Shown in pieces: positions 10,876 to 22,172 of a stretch of DNA of 64,000 nucleotides. Under the pieces are notes generated by a model that was not told the origin of the DNA, ran no database searches, and was given only the letters and a program-made list of their open reading frames with translations. Both the position numbers and the translations under genes were made by a program. The stretch is from Corythucha ciliata (taxonomy: Eukaryota > Arthropoda > Insecta > Hemiptera > Tingidae): NCBI GenBank assembly GCA_038030265.1, contig CM075938.1, forward strand, positions 51,081,189 through 51,145,188. The letters run 5' to 3'. Numbering within the stretch: the first letter of the stretch is position 1; every line of letters starts with the position of its first letter.

Positions 10876-12333
10876 GCAAAATAGAAATAGTGATGTATCT
10901 CAATTTTGGTGTATTATTCATTCTGAATAATACATCTACGTTTTTCGGTCAGGAAAAAATTTTTACAACCCACCCTCAAACTTTTTCTGTGTACGTTTTC
11001 AACATGCCTAGATTCCATTTCTGGAATGTCCGTCCGCCGTACGCCGCCGTCCGGGCCATATCGTGCCATAGGATTGCTCGAAAAAACTCGTTCTTTTGTA
11101 CATAAACTCCATTTAGAATCTAGTTGGTCCAAACAGCTGATCAGTTAGATCAACTAATTCCCTGGTTTTTACGGGCCAAAAACGGGTCCAAAATGGGGGT
11201 TTTTTTTAAAGGTTTTGAGATCATAGGGGTGTGGGGTGTCGATTTTCTTGTAATATCAAGCTGGATTTGGCTTCATTCATGAATAATAAACTCATGTGTA
11301 AAATTGGCAGCGTTTTCTTTTTTCGTGATTAGCGTTTTTCATAATTTTAGGTGTGGACGACAAGTGTGCAAGTGAGAGGGAATATGGTGCATAGTACTTT
11401 GACATTTTCTCAGCATCTACTTCATTGATTTTCGATCTGAAAATTGATCAGCAACTGGTATGATATTTTATAAGAGGCTATCATGCCAGATTTATAAAAA
11501 ATCTCTTGGTTGATTAATTAATTTTCTCTAATTAATTAATTACTGGCATTTTTATGAAAACTACGTACAGCCCGGATTTTGAAGCATTAGCTGATGACAT
11601 TGACACCTTCGGTTTCGTCAAAAATCAAAAAATGGTGACGTAAACAGAAAAAAGGCACGAACAATGAGCAACCAAAACTAGTGTGCTTGGGCGGGCGGGT
11701 GGCTGGGATACGGCCGTCTTCACTTGGAAGGCGGGAAGGTATCTCCTCTCCGTCTTGTGTGGGGCGGGGGGCCTACTACTACTAACCAAACGCCGCGCCG
11801 CGCCGTACGCATTTGATTTGACTTATTATTATTATTTTGTTCGTTTTAATAGTTAAATTCACGATCACTAAGTACCTATTTTGTTCAAAAAAATCTCTTT
11901 CAAGTTCGACAGAAAATAAAAGCGGCACCCGCGTCTTAGCCCGCGTGAAAAATATGAGCCGGTGGCGGGTGGAAAAGTGGGTGGTGCTGTGAAGCCAGAA
12001 AGCGTCCCATTTTTCTTCAAAAAAGAGTGCTTTATTTTTTCAAAATCGTACATTTTGACTGGGGTAAAATTAATAGGTACTTATATTGTTGAAAAATATA
12101 TTGTTGAAAAATATAAGTACTGTGGCGAAATAATTTTGTTTTTGTATACATCAGAGAGTGTTTCTATGTAGAGATTTCTAGCATGCTGACCCCCTCCCCA
12201 CAACGCTTGATAAGTCATATCTCGGATACTATTGAGTCGGCGCATTGCAAATCAGGTCTACTACATTTTTTTTACTTACTACTATCACTACTACCTTTTT
12301 TTTTTTTTCAGTTATTCTGAAACACCCTTTATA
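10876..12333. other. Non-coding stretch, no gene recognised
   Basis: No recognisable product. A small near-perfect hairpin (GTGTATTATTCA with TGAATAATACAT) lies at about 10908-10935, and a GC-richer patch with CGCCGCGCCGCGCC at about 11791-11805. Confidence 0.45.
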
Positions 12334-12483
12334 GGCCGGTATGCTAAGAAATTCCTCGAACCTTCCTCAACCTCAAAGCTCCCTCTCCCATACTGCAAAA
12401 ATTATTAAATAACATGTCATTCTGGAGTTCGCGAGGAAGCTTGAAGTTGAAGAAATTTCGAGGAATGACTTAGCATACGGGCC
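12334..12483. mobile_element. Miniature inverted-repeat element (Harbinger-like), copy 3
   Basis: A 150-bp element with imperfect terminal inverted repeats of about 60 bp. The left end is GGCCGGTATGCTAAGAAATT and the inverted right end is GGCCCGTATGCTAAGTCATT. Flanks are ATA (left) and ATG (right), an imperfect 3-bp duplication. Ends and size resemble the elements at 1698 and 27662, although the interiors differ. Confidence 0.6.
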
Positions 12484-12839
12484 ATGCCCAAATGGGGAAG
12501 GGACAAGGAATGCGAATTGTTGAAAAATGTCTCAGATCGCCCAATGGAGAAATCCTGATTCTGAGCACGGACCATTGAAAAACACGTTGGTGCTAGATTT
12601 AGGTTTTCTATTGAAAAAAACAAAACAACAAAAACAAAGTGAAACGAAATAACAAACAAATAATATGGTTACGATTACGAATGAGGAGATGGTATTTTTT
12701 TCTAAACAAGTAAATTTATGTAGCAGTTCAAAAAGTGAGAGTATTGGACTGCATAATGAACAAACAATGGACGAATAACAAAGTAAAGTTGTACTCTAAC
12801 GCGATATTTTGAAAATAAATATTTTAAAAAAAACAATGG

Positions 12840-14980
12840 TCCCGAATCCCTCAACGGCAATGACCGGCATTTACGTGGATCTACAAGTTCTGGCAAAAGG
12901 GCTGACTCGAAAAACTTCACCAGCTTGGGCAACATCTCTTTGTCCCAGAACTTCTGATCTCTGATTATTCTATAAATTTAGGAGAGTATATAACGAGGTC
13001 ACAATAAGACCGGTCAGTTATTTCAAACTGGCCTTGGATTTCAAACGTTCATCCATGTCGAGGCAAAAGCATTTCAATTTAAGAGCCTCGTCTAGCGTCA
13101 GGATCTCGGCGGATTTGGGGCATTTCACCTCTAGAATTCCGTCACTATCAACCAAAGAGTCCGGGGAGGCCCCTAAAAATCCAAATGTTTTATGAATAAA
13201 GAGGCCACACTGCTCAATTTTCCGTTTGGGGTGGAGGGTCCCGTAAGCTTTTACAGCTACACTTTCATGAAACCTTCCGTAGTTGACCGCCTCGTTTTCC
13301 CATTTCTTTGGATACAAGAGAGCATTCACCAATCTTGCTGTTTTTGTTGTCGGCCGTCTTTTACAAATTGTCCCGAAATTCAAGGCCGTCAATCGATGAC
13401 TCCTTTCTCGAAACCACAAGTCATTCGTCTCTTGTCCTCTTGTCAATTTTTCTAATTCGTCTCTTTTCCCACAGTCGAGCTCGTACTTAGTGAGATATAT
13501 AGCTGCTGCAGCTTGATAGTCTTTTTCGTCCATGTCTAAATCGTTCGATAGTGGCCCATAATCTGCATGCCCACTGCGATGTGACTTATCTTCGTTTTTT
13601 TTTTTACACTATACGTCAATCTTTTTTTGTTGTGTTTCAAATTGGGAGACGTGCGCGACACATGCTTTTTCCTCAATTTAGACGCTGCGGTTCGTTTCAC
13701 TATGAAAGCAGGGCTTTTACCTTTGACCTCCTTCATCGTGTCATGGGTCCACATAGGACCGAGCTGAAAATCGAGGCCAGCGGCTTTACAGCGGTGTTCG
13801 TAGGAACCACGCTTACAGTGATTAACCTGTTTCCCACCACTGAACTTTGCGACGAGTGACATGAAATTTTCCGCTAGATAGCTCGTGTCGTTGGTAATGA
13901 GCCTAGACGCTTTGCGAAGTAGTGGTTTCAAGCACTCGAGAGTAAAATTGTGAGCGGCGAGCCGAAAACCAGAAAGTTCTCGCTCACTTTCTTCTGTACT
14001 ACAGTAGTACGTTTTGCAGTTATCATGGACACCAAGTACGTGGGACGGTCCATTGGCAAGGTCTTCTCTCAGTTCTTGGGGGTTTTGGGACGTTTCCGCG
14101 ACATGGTAAATAGCTTGTCTCGCATGTTTCTTCATTCGGATTATGACTCTCGAGGAAAGTACTCTGCGGACTGGTTAAGGGAGAGCTTTCATTTTATACA
14201 GTGATTTACAGTAGTTTTTTACTGCGTGATTCGCGCATTCACTTTTTTGTATATTAATGTCCGTATGACACCATTTCACGAAGTCTTGCGTATACGCTCG
14301 AGTTGCCATCGCCAATGACATATCTGCAAAAATAAGTAAATCTTCTCTTACGACAATGCTTCACTACATTGATGAAATTCTTTTGTTTTATCTTACCTAT
14401 ATTCCAGACCATGCAATTGCTTACTTTTTCTAAAAGCTTGCACCAACATGTCGGCCTCCATGGCTTGGGATGATCCGTCCCAGTGTCTGTAGCACCCATC
14501 GTGCGTAGATGGTCGACCGTTCTTTTCTAAATACTGGCACATGCTGCAGTATTTATTTCGGACATCCAGGTGAAGCAATTTTTTGGTTCGAAGACCAATC
14601 ACACATGCGACACCTGATGCCGTTGTGTAGCGATGTCCATGAGAGCGATGTGACCAGCCACCATCACCACAACCGATATAAATGGCACTCCTTTTTCGTC
14701 AACGTCACCATTATCGATAGCCATTCGTTTTTCTTCTTCGCCAGCCTTGATCATGTTATTAAAAAGCACGTCTTGCCAAACCTGAAACACCATCACAATT
14801 TCTGGTTAACGTATTGTGGACCTCGGTTTTTTGTTCAAAGAATGCTCCAGTGAAAATAAAATTGAAATGTCTATTCTCAGTTACCTTTCCGAGCTCATCC
14901 TCTTTTTTTCTGAATGTCTTCCTGTCAAAGGGCTTCACGCCCATTGTCGACAACAGATCTTCCATATTAGAGTGACCCCC
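12840..14980 (-). pseudogene. Mutator-like transposase C-terminal part fused to YqaJ nuclease
   Basis: Read on the - strand this continues the gene piece at 19589-20197. Transposase landmarks are STMGVKPFDRKTF, DGGWSHRSHGHRYTT (after a 1-nt shift), HDGCYRHWDGSSQAMEAD, IGDGNSSVYARLREM, SECANHAVKNYCKSL and LAENFMSLVAKFSGGKQVN. The DGGW and GDG aspartates and the AENFM glutamate are the likely catalytic triad. Introns fit at 14782-14884 and 14324-14396, the latter joining GLEYR to YVIGDG. After DYGP the YqaJ (RecB-like exonuclease) domain follows, with SHRLTALNFGTICKR, GASPDSLV, LEVKCP and QGQFEITDRSYCDLVI, then FWDKEMLPKLVKFF. At least five frameshifts break it, so it is inactive. The start lies beyond the Gypsy insert. 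Confidence 0.8.
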
Positions 14981-15149
14981 TATTATGTCCGAGGAATGGA
15001 ATGAATGAACTGATTCAAAAGCACAAAACACCGTATATTCAATTAACACAACGCGTTCCTCAAAAGAAACAAAACTAAGAACAACATGCCTCAATGCTAG
15101 GTTACAAGCGATAAGATAAGCTTGGAGGCTTCCCGCTTAGGACTCAACA
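14981..15149 (-). repeat. 3' LTR of the Gypsy element
   Basis: 169 bp; on the - strand it begins TGTTGAGTCC after the polypurine tract and ends GGACATAATA against the target duplication. It is 28 bp longer than the 5' LTR because the 5' copy has lost the segment matching 14985-15012. Confidence 0.85.
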
Positions 15150-15159
15150 CTCTCCCCCC
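15150..15159 (-). other. Polypurine tract
   Basis: GGGGGGAGAG on the - strand immediately precedes the 3' LTR start TGTTGAG, the usual second-strand priming site of LTR retrotransposons. Confidence 0.75.
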
Positions 15160-15231
15160 TGTAAATTGTGGGTACAAGCAAAGAATAAATTGGTCAGGAA
15201 AAAAAAAGAAAAAGGAAATTAACAACTGGAC

Positions 15232-18200
15232 TTAGAAAAGAACAAATGAACTCAACCGAGTATTAGGCTTTCGGGCCCGTTCGGATCGGTGAATGACTGG
15301 GGCGGGGGCGTTGTCTCGACCACTCGAGGGGCTGCCTGATCCACCCATTTCAGGTTGGCTTGCCGATGAGCGTGTAACGGTTTCATGAGTCGGCGCTGCT
15401 TGTGATGAGGCAGTCAGAGAACCGAAGATGCGTGCTGATTCTGGGGACCTCATGGGAGTGGCTGTTGGTGGATGAACAGGGAAGGCTGATGGCACTTTTA
15501 TAGCTGTTCTTTGTAATTGATTTATGTGACGCTTCTGTAACTGGCCACTGTCCAAGCGTACAAGGTAGTGATAGTGTCCCAGCCGTTTTTCGACAGTCCC
15601 GTAGTCCTAGCTGCCTTTCCCTTTGTAGTTGCGGCTCTGGATGCGCTCATCCTTGGTGAAGTTTCTTAAACTACGGTGATCCTCCGGGAGAGATGGCTCA
15701 CTGTGGACAGGAGGTGGACGCAAAATGTCCAAACGTGACCGCAACGGTCTTCCCACGTAAGACTCAGCTGGAGATCTCCCTGTGCTGGCGGATGGCATGA
15801 TCCTCCATTTGAATAGGATTATTCGGATTTTTTCGGTGATAGTGCCTGGCTCGTGAGACAATGCATAATTAGTTTCTCTTTGAGGACACGGACTGCTCTC
15901 TCCACCTGGCCATTTGTAGCTGGATGGTACTCCGCAGATGTCTTGTGTTCAATGCCGAAACTGGAGCAGAAAGATTCAAACTCAACTGACTTGAAAATGG
16001 AAGCGTTGTCACTTACGAGGACTACTGGTAGTCCGTAACGGGAAAAAACTTCGCTCAAGGCAGTTATTGTTGAGCTCGACGTTGGGTTTTTTGAGAAGGT
16101 GAAAACCTCAGGCCATTTCGAGAATGCGTCAATGACCAATAGGAAGTGAAGTCCGTCAACGGGGCCCGCGAAATCTATGTGTACCCGATTCATTGGAGCT
16201 TTGGCGTCACCCCAAGGTTGCACCGGCGCTTTGGGAGGCATTGCTTTGTTGTCAGCACAGGCTTTACAGCTTTTGACCATGAGTTCTATGTCATTGTTAA
16301 TGCCAGGCCAATAGACGTGCGATCTGGCTAGCATCTTCAACTTCACCACTCCAAAGTGCTCTGAATGAAGTTCTGAGAGAACTAAGGTGCGCAACGACTC
16401 AGGAACGTATACACGGTCTCTGAACAGGACGATTCCATCCAATAGCGAATACTCGGGATTGCACTCTTTGCCCGCTTCTAGACGGTGTGCCAACGACGCT
16501 AAGTCTTTGTCGCAAGATGTCTCAGCCCTGATTCGTTTATAGTCCAGTGAAGCCTGTCTAGAAGTGATGCTATTGATGACTTCAGCTTGATATACAGAGG
16601 ACTCATCCTCGATTTCTTCGCCGTAGCTCAGAGGAGCTCTAGATAAGTAGTCCGCGTGCTTGTGGAGGTCAGCCTTCTAATGTTTAATGACGTAATCAAA
16701 TGCCGATAAAAACGAGGCGTAACGAACAAGACGAGAAGCCGACATTACTGGTATTTTGGCGTGAGGGCTGAAAATGTGAGTCAGCGGTTTATTATCACTG
16801 ACAAGCGTGAACTGTCGTCCGTAGAGATAGTTGTATAATTTCTTCACTGACCAGAAAATCGCTGTTGCTTCCCGATCGAGTTGGGAGTAACGTAGTTCAA
16901 CTTTTGTGAGCGCTCGGGAGATGAAGTAGACTGGACGTTCAACCCCATCGATAATATGTCACAGTATGCCCGAGATACCGTAAGGGCTGGCATCCGTAGC
17001 TAAAATTATTGGAAGTTCAGGGTTGAACGGAGTAAGCACCACCGGACTAGCGATACTTTCCTTGAGGCGCGTGAACGCTCTTTCACAATCGACAGTCCAT
17101 TTAAATGGTTCCCTTTGTTTCTGGGCGTTTCGCAAAGGTGCTGTTAGAGTTGAGGCGTCTTTGATGAATTTCCCGTAGTACATGATGAGCCCCAGAATAG
17201 ATGCAACTTCATCTGCATTATTTGGTCGCGGGGCATTAATTATTGCTCTAATTTTGTCTTCCGTTTTCTCAAGCCCGTTTCGGGTTATTCTATGACCAAG
17301 AAAATCCACAGCAGGAACCAAAAATTTGCACTTATTCCGATTAAGATGGAGGTCCGTTTCCCGTAGCTTGGATAGACAGGTGAACAAGCGAACTCTGCAT
17401 TGTTCCAAGGTTTTGCCCATGATGACGTTGTCATCAAAATAGACAGCGATTCCTTCCATGTCACCAAAAGCATTGTCCATAATACGCTGAAATTCGTTAG
17501 GCGCAATTTTAATTCCGAACGCAAGCCTGTTCATTCTGTACGTGCCTTTGTGCGTTGAGATTGATTGAATTTTAGCACTTTCTTCCGTCATTTGGACATG
17601 AAGGTAGGCTTTGTAGACATCCAGTTTGCAGAAGAAACGGCCGCCCTGCATTTTATTGAAAAGGCTGTCCATTAAAGGCAAAGGATAGCGGTCACTGAAA
17701 AGCATTGGATTAACTGTACTTTTGAAATCCACGCAGAGACGAATTTGGTTTCCAGGTTTGGGAACAATAACAAGAGGTGATCCCCATTCACTTTGGTCTG
17801 CACGAGTGATGATACCTTGAGCTTCCATTTGCTCGAGCTCATGAGAAACCTGATCTTGTAGCGCATAGGGAACTGGACGAGCTTTGACGAACACAGGCGC
17901 TGCACCTGGTTTGAGGTTGAGGTTACACAAAACGTTGGGGATCGTACCTATTTTTTCAGTGAAGATATCAGCAAATGTTTCGAAAATTTTCTCCGGTGTG
18001 TTCGGAACAGCAACGAGCTGCACATCGGAAACTTGTGTAATTTCAAGTCCTAGGGGGCGCATCCACGAGCGGCCCATGATGGTCACCGCAGATGAAGTCA
18101 CGATGAATAGATCGAGCATGCAACTCACCGAACCACAAGTGATTCTCACGTGAGCGACGCCGAGAGGTCTGAAATACTCTCCCGTGTAAGTTTTGAAGAC

Positions 18201-19447
18201 GACCTCCAATTTGATTAAGCGGCATGACAAATTCAACGCCTTGAACGACTTCAAGCTCATGATTGAAGCACCACTGCCCGAGTCAATCTCGAACTGTACT
18301 TTCTGGTGTTCCACGCCAACTGTCAGGTAATATTTATTTCCTTTGTCTGGCTCCTGAGAGGCCTGAAAAACTTCGTTAGGGACGTCCACAACCCGGAATA
18401 CGTTGAAAACTTCGGCTTCAGAATCATCGCTCGTTTCCTGAGTTAATTTTTTTATAGAGGGGCCTCGCGAGTCGCGAAGACGGGGCTGTGAAGATTTGGA
18501 CGACAGAGTCTTAAGGCACACTTTAGCCACATGACCTATTTTCTGGCAGGAGTTGCACCTCAATGTTTGAGGCGAGATGTGACATTCCGTTGAAATGTGG
18601 TTCTCGCGGCCACAACGGAGGCAAAGTCCCTCGATGTCTAGCTCGCGAAAATTATACCGGGAATTTCGTCTGTCCCGCCCTCCTGAATACTTGAGGGAAA
18701 GCCCTGGCTGGCAAGAACAACCTCTATCTTGGCCAGGAGTCGTAGTAATTGCTTGCTTCATAAAATGACTTGAAACTTTATGAACATCTGCATCTGCACT
18801 CGAGTGTTCAATGCGGCTTCCGTCTTTCGCAGCTTCCGCGGTTAAGGCGATCTCGACCGACCGGGCGAACGTTAAGTCTTTTTCTTGAAGCAGAGCTTCT
18901 CGGATTGAAAAGTCTCGAATGCCCCTTATGAATTGAATACGTAAAAAAATATCAGCAATAGGCTGTTTGCACTCACTCAGAGGGCAGATAAAATCGCAAT
19001 CAGCACTCAACGATTTCAATTTAGCGACGAATTGGCCAACGTCTTCATTGTCGGCTTGGCTAGAACAGAAAAACCGATGCTGTTCAACGAGAATGTTTTT
19101 CTTTGGGGATACAGCTTGCTCTAGCAGCGTAACTAAAACCGTGTAAGTCTTCCTTGAGGGGGTGCCTTGGCCGCACAACGCACATAGTTTCGAGTACCAT
19201 TTACCCCCGATTGAATTGACGAAGACTTTGGCCTTGGCCGATTCAGCCGCATCACCATCAAGGTTCTTAATTGAGAAGAAATTTTCCAACCTTTGACGAT
19301 ATGACTTGAACGATTCGAGGCTCTCGTCGAACGGTTCGAATGAAACATTTTGAGAGGCAAGAATTTCGTCAGGGGTCCGGGGTTGCACTGTTCCGGACGG
19401 CTGTAACCCATGCACTAATTGAGTTAGAGCTTGCTTTTTGAGCTTGT
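15232..19447 (-). pseudogene. gag-pol polyprotein of the Gypsy element (nearly intact)
   Basis: A single gag-pol frame. Gag is followed by two CCHC zinc knuckles (CLRCGRENHISTEC, CNSCQKIGHVAKVC). The protease has FEIDSGSGASIM. Reverse transcriptase has RLCVDFKSTVNP, KLDVYKAYLHV and the catalytic YFDD. RNase H starts at ILATDASPYGISG. Integrase has the zinc finger (SELHSEHFG to VKSCKACAD) and the core DDE residues in HIDFAGP, LVSDNAS and GQVERAVR. Breaks: TGA at 16959-16961, TAG near 16676-16680, a frameshift near 15850 in the integrase C-terminal region (TTGRSPAE-like block) and TAG at 15607-15609. No ATG and no primer-binding site are seen at the 5' end, so the gag start seems deleted. A Ser/Pro-rich tail ends at 15232. 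Confidence 0.9.
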
Positions 19448-19588
19448 TATTATTCAAAAGCACAAAACACCGTATATTCAATTAACACAACGCGTTCCTC
19501 AAAATAAACAAAACTAAGAACAACATGCCTCAATGCTAGGTTACAAGCGATAAGATAAGCTTGAAGGCTTCCCGCTTAGGACTCAACA
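19448..19588 (-). repeat. 5' LTR of the Gypsy element
   Basis: 141 bp. Apart from a 28-bp internal loss near its 3' end (between TATT and ATTCAAAAG as read on the + strand) and two substitutions, it matches the 3' LTR. The loss sits just before the place where a primer-binding site should follow; none is visible. Confidence 0.85.
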
Positions 19589-20197
19589 CCCCCACCCATG
19601 GCAAGAGTTCCCCAAACTGCACTATCAGCAACATGCCAATGCCCTGGTGGAGCGTCCTCGGGTGTTGGGTCACTCGTCACTTTTTCCTGACATCCACATT
19701 CAGGGCACTCCAAATTCAATGTCCACACCAATGCTCTGACATTTGTCGAAACGAGTCGGAAATAGCCATTGGTCGATTTTCCACACTGGAAGCGATCCAG
19801 TTTACGCAGGGCTCTCAAAAAATGCTGTCCCTCCACAATAAAGCGACCAGTAATGTTTTTGATCTCTTTGTCCCTACTAGCATCTGGCGGGCCGGGCTCT
19901 ACGATCAACTCGGGACAATTTCTGGAAGAAACCACATTTTTTGTAGATCCATTGGAAAGTTCATGCAATAAAAATATTCATGAACATCAAAAGTTGCTTA
20001 CACTTCCATATCTTCGGTAATGGGCATGCGTTTTGGTTTGTCAACACACGACGTGTTTGACTCTTCAAATACGTAAATTTCTTGTGAAATTTACGTAATT
20101 TACTTTCTCTCGGAATGAGGTGTATTTCTGGTGAGAGATTTCGGGGATTAACTTTTAGGAGTTCAACAGGGGAACAGGGCCTTGAAAAGCAAAGCAT
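19589..20197 (-). pseudogene. Mutator-like transposase, N-terminal part
   Basis: Two exons on the - strand. The first (about 20197-20004, start uncertain) is basic and ends in NQNACPLPKIWK. An intron of about 82 bp (20003-19922) fits GT-AG rules and keeps frame. The second exon reads NCPELIVEPGPPDASRDK, then GRFIVEGQHFLRAL, CGKSTNGYFRLV and LNLECPECGC, and ends HWHVADSAVWGTLAMGGG at the Gypsy insertion. The Cys pattern and the GG-G end are as in the N-terminal region of Mutator-like transposases found in many invertebrate genomes. The coding remainder is at 12840-14980. The gene is broken by the insertion and by frameshifts in the other half. Confidence 0.75.
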
Positions 20198-20842
20198 TGC
20201 GAAATAATTGATATGCCCCGATCATTCAGAGATTTAACTGCCGTGCACTCAGATTTCAGCACAAACTAAGAAAATCATACCGTGTGTTTAAGGGAAATTA
20301 TTTCAGGCCCGTCGATAAACAAACTGGACCCAATGGAGGCTGCTTATTACTGATCCAAACAATAATGAAACAACAACAAAAAAGTTGTTATTCTACTTGA
20401 AAATATAACAGAATTTTAAAGCCGCTAATGAGTCCAAAAGGTGTCTCTTTTCTTGCCTAGGAGATAAGGAACTTTACTGTCTGAAATTTCACAGTGTTTT
20501 AGCGCCCAGGCTGTAAACTGAAGTTTCACCACACGCTCACCGCTCGAGGTCATGTTGGATTTTGACCATTATAACCTCACTGCGTGAGTTGTAATACGTT
20601 CGGATTAGGACAATTATCTAACCCTCAACTACTCGTTCAGGGGAAATTATTTCCCCTTCGTATTGCTGCAATTTTTGTAGATCAGAAAGAGGAAGTTTCA
20701 CATTTTTTAAAAGATTTTTTTTTCGATGAGACATATCAATCATTCCATGTAAGTAACAGTCCGGGAGCCCACCGTATGAAAAATCCGGGTCATTTGATCG
20801 CGTCTGGCACCTGCACAGGACGTTTTGCATGGTTTAGGAAAT
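20198..20842. other. Upstream of the transposase, no gene recognised
   Basis: No product recognised. An open frame on the - strand at 20618-20830 reads somewhat protein-like but matches no family I know and has no supporting context. Confidence 0.4.
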
Positions 20843-21034
20843 GACACTTCTGAGATCTCCAGACAATTTCCGTGGGCGACAATGGCTCACAACGAGCAGG
20901 CTGTAGGCAAACACACCTTTGGTTGGCTTCAAAACGATTGGCGAGAGTAAGCCGCCCAAAGGTGTATTTGCCAACAAATAGATCTGTTGTGAGCCCGTGT
21001 CCCTCGGAAAATGTCTGGCAATCTCAAAATTGTC
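20843..21034. repeat. Foldback element with 90-bp inverted arms
   Basis: The left arm 20843-20939 and right arm 20949-21034 are inverted copies separated by about 9 bp. Matching blocks include GGCTCACAAC with GTTGTGAGCC and ACACACCTTTGG with CCAAAGGTGTAT. Arms are roughly 75-80% alike by eye. A strong hairpin is possible. No coding role seen; probably a short foldback or MITE-like element. Confidence 0.65.
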
Positions 21035-21907
21035 AACTTTCGGCTGTCGTTTTCGGCTGCTAAGTATCCAAATAGGTTATCCAAATACATCAAATGAGCT
21101 CCCATAGTGGTTGAGAGGGGTGGAGTTTCAAAATAAGTGCCAATATTGCCATAACTACACAAGGAGAGGGACAGGGGGATTGTTTACCAGGGGACGACCT
21201 GCCCCCTCCACGCCCCTCCAGTCTTCTGTGAGCAATCCAGGTTTATATATCGTTGGTCTGGACATTGGCCTTAATGTAACGTTTTTATGCCTCCTCGTTT
21301 TCCTCCATTCTAGCCCCGAATTAGCCTTTTGATCAATGTTAGCTCAATGTTTGATTAATTATTATAATTTGTCCTAATTTTTTGAATTATATTTATAATT
21401 TTTTTTTAGGTTAAATTTTGTTATAATATAATTAACGCTGTCAGTGCTCTGTCTATTTTCCATTGATTTAAAGTCATTATAATTATTAATCCATCGAACC
21501 ATATATCTTGTTTTCAGACTCATAAATTTTCTGTTAGGCTTATCACCGGTTCGATAATTTTACACTTACAATAAATTTTGTTACTTTATTATTTATACCC
21601 TCTTGATACTGTTCGTTGAAATTTACAAGAGCTCTCCATTCCGTCTTATTGTTTCTTGATAATATTATTTGACTATTTTCAATTTAACCATTCTGATGAC
21701 GATCAATTCAGCCTTTGTACACTGTGTCCAATTTTGACCCGTTATTTGTTGTGAATCAACCAATTTGTCGGTTACTATTTAATGAATGAGCAGGCTTAAA
21801 TACAATTAAGCACAGGTGGGCATTTTAAATAAGCTGCGCAAATCTGCTCTTACGCAAACGCTCTTTTTATGGGGGAATTGTTTATTGAGTATGTTTATCC
21901 TCTTTTA
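21035..21907. other. AT-rich non-coding stretch
   Basis: Very AT-rich sequence (notably 21340-21700) with no recognisable gene or repeat. Confidence 0.45.
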
Positions 21908-22172
21908 TTTTAATAATGGAGAGCTCTAGTAGAAAATAAGGCAAAGAAATACAACAAAACGCTCCCCGGTGATTTTTTTTTTTTTCGAAAGGCGTTTATG
22001 ACGCTAACACGCTAGCTGGCGTGTTTGAAATGACCTAAAACTTCAAAAATCGTGTACTTATTAACTGTTGGGTTATTTTACGAACGGATCCAGATTTATG
22101 CTTTATTTTAGTGTAAATAAACCTTTTAAAATAAATTTATGAATAAGTTCTGACCCACGAAACTTCCTCATT
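21908..22172 (+). repeat. Dispersed repeat, copy B
   Basis: Second copy of the repeat at 10452-10738, same orientation, starting AATAATGGAGAGCTCTAG and ending CGAAACTTCCTCATT. The differences are scattered substitutions and poly-T length. Copies A and B flank the transposase/Gypsy complex. Confidence 0.85.

Larger units (their letters stand above)
14981..19588 (-). mobile_element. Ty3/Gypsy retrotransposon (K02A2.6/Mag-like) inserted in the transposase gene
   Basis: A 4.6-kb element on the - strand: 5' LTR 19448-19588, gag-pol, polypurine tract, 3' LTR 14981-15149. The 5-bp target duplication CCCCC (GGGGG on the coding strand) lies at 14976-14980 and 19589-19593. Taking the insert and one duplication copy out joins the transposase reading frame from AMGGG to HSNMED, which fixes the boundaries. 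The two LTRs differ at only two positions plus one 28-bp deletion, so the insertion is fairly recent. Two nonsense codons, a frameshift and a missing gag start make this copy defective. Confidence 0.92.

Noticed and set aside
15011..15149. Placing the Gypsy 3' LTR end at 15011 to give canonical TG...CA ends
   Set aside because: With that boundary no target duplication exists and the transposase frame does not rejoin. Ending at 14981 gives the CCCCC duplication and a continuous frame.
20618..20830. Possible extra upstream exon of the transposase on the - strand
   Set aside because: The reading looks mildly protein-like but no family match, splice sites or frame link to the next exon could be shown.
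10452..22172. Copies A and B as LTRs of one giant element
   Set aside because: No target duplication, primer-binding site or polypurine tract was seen at their edges, so they are reported as dispersed repeats.
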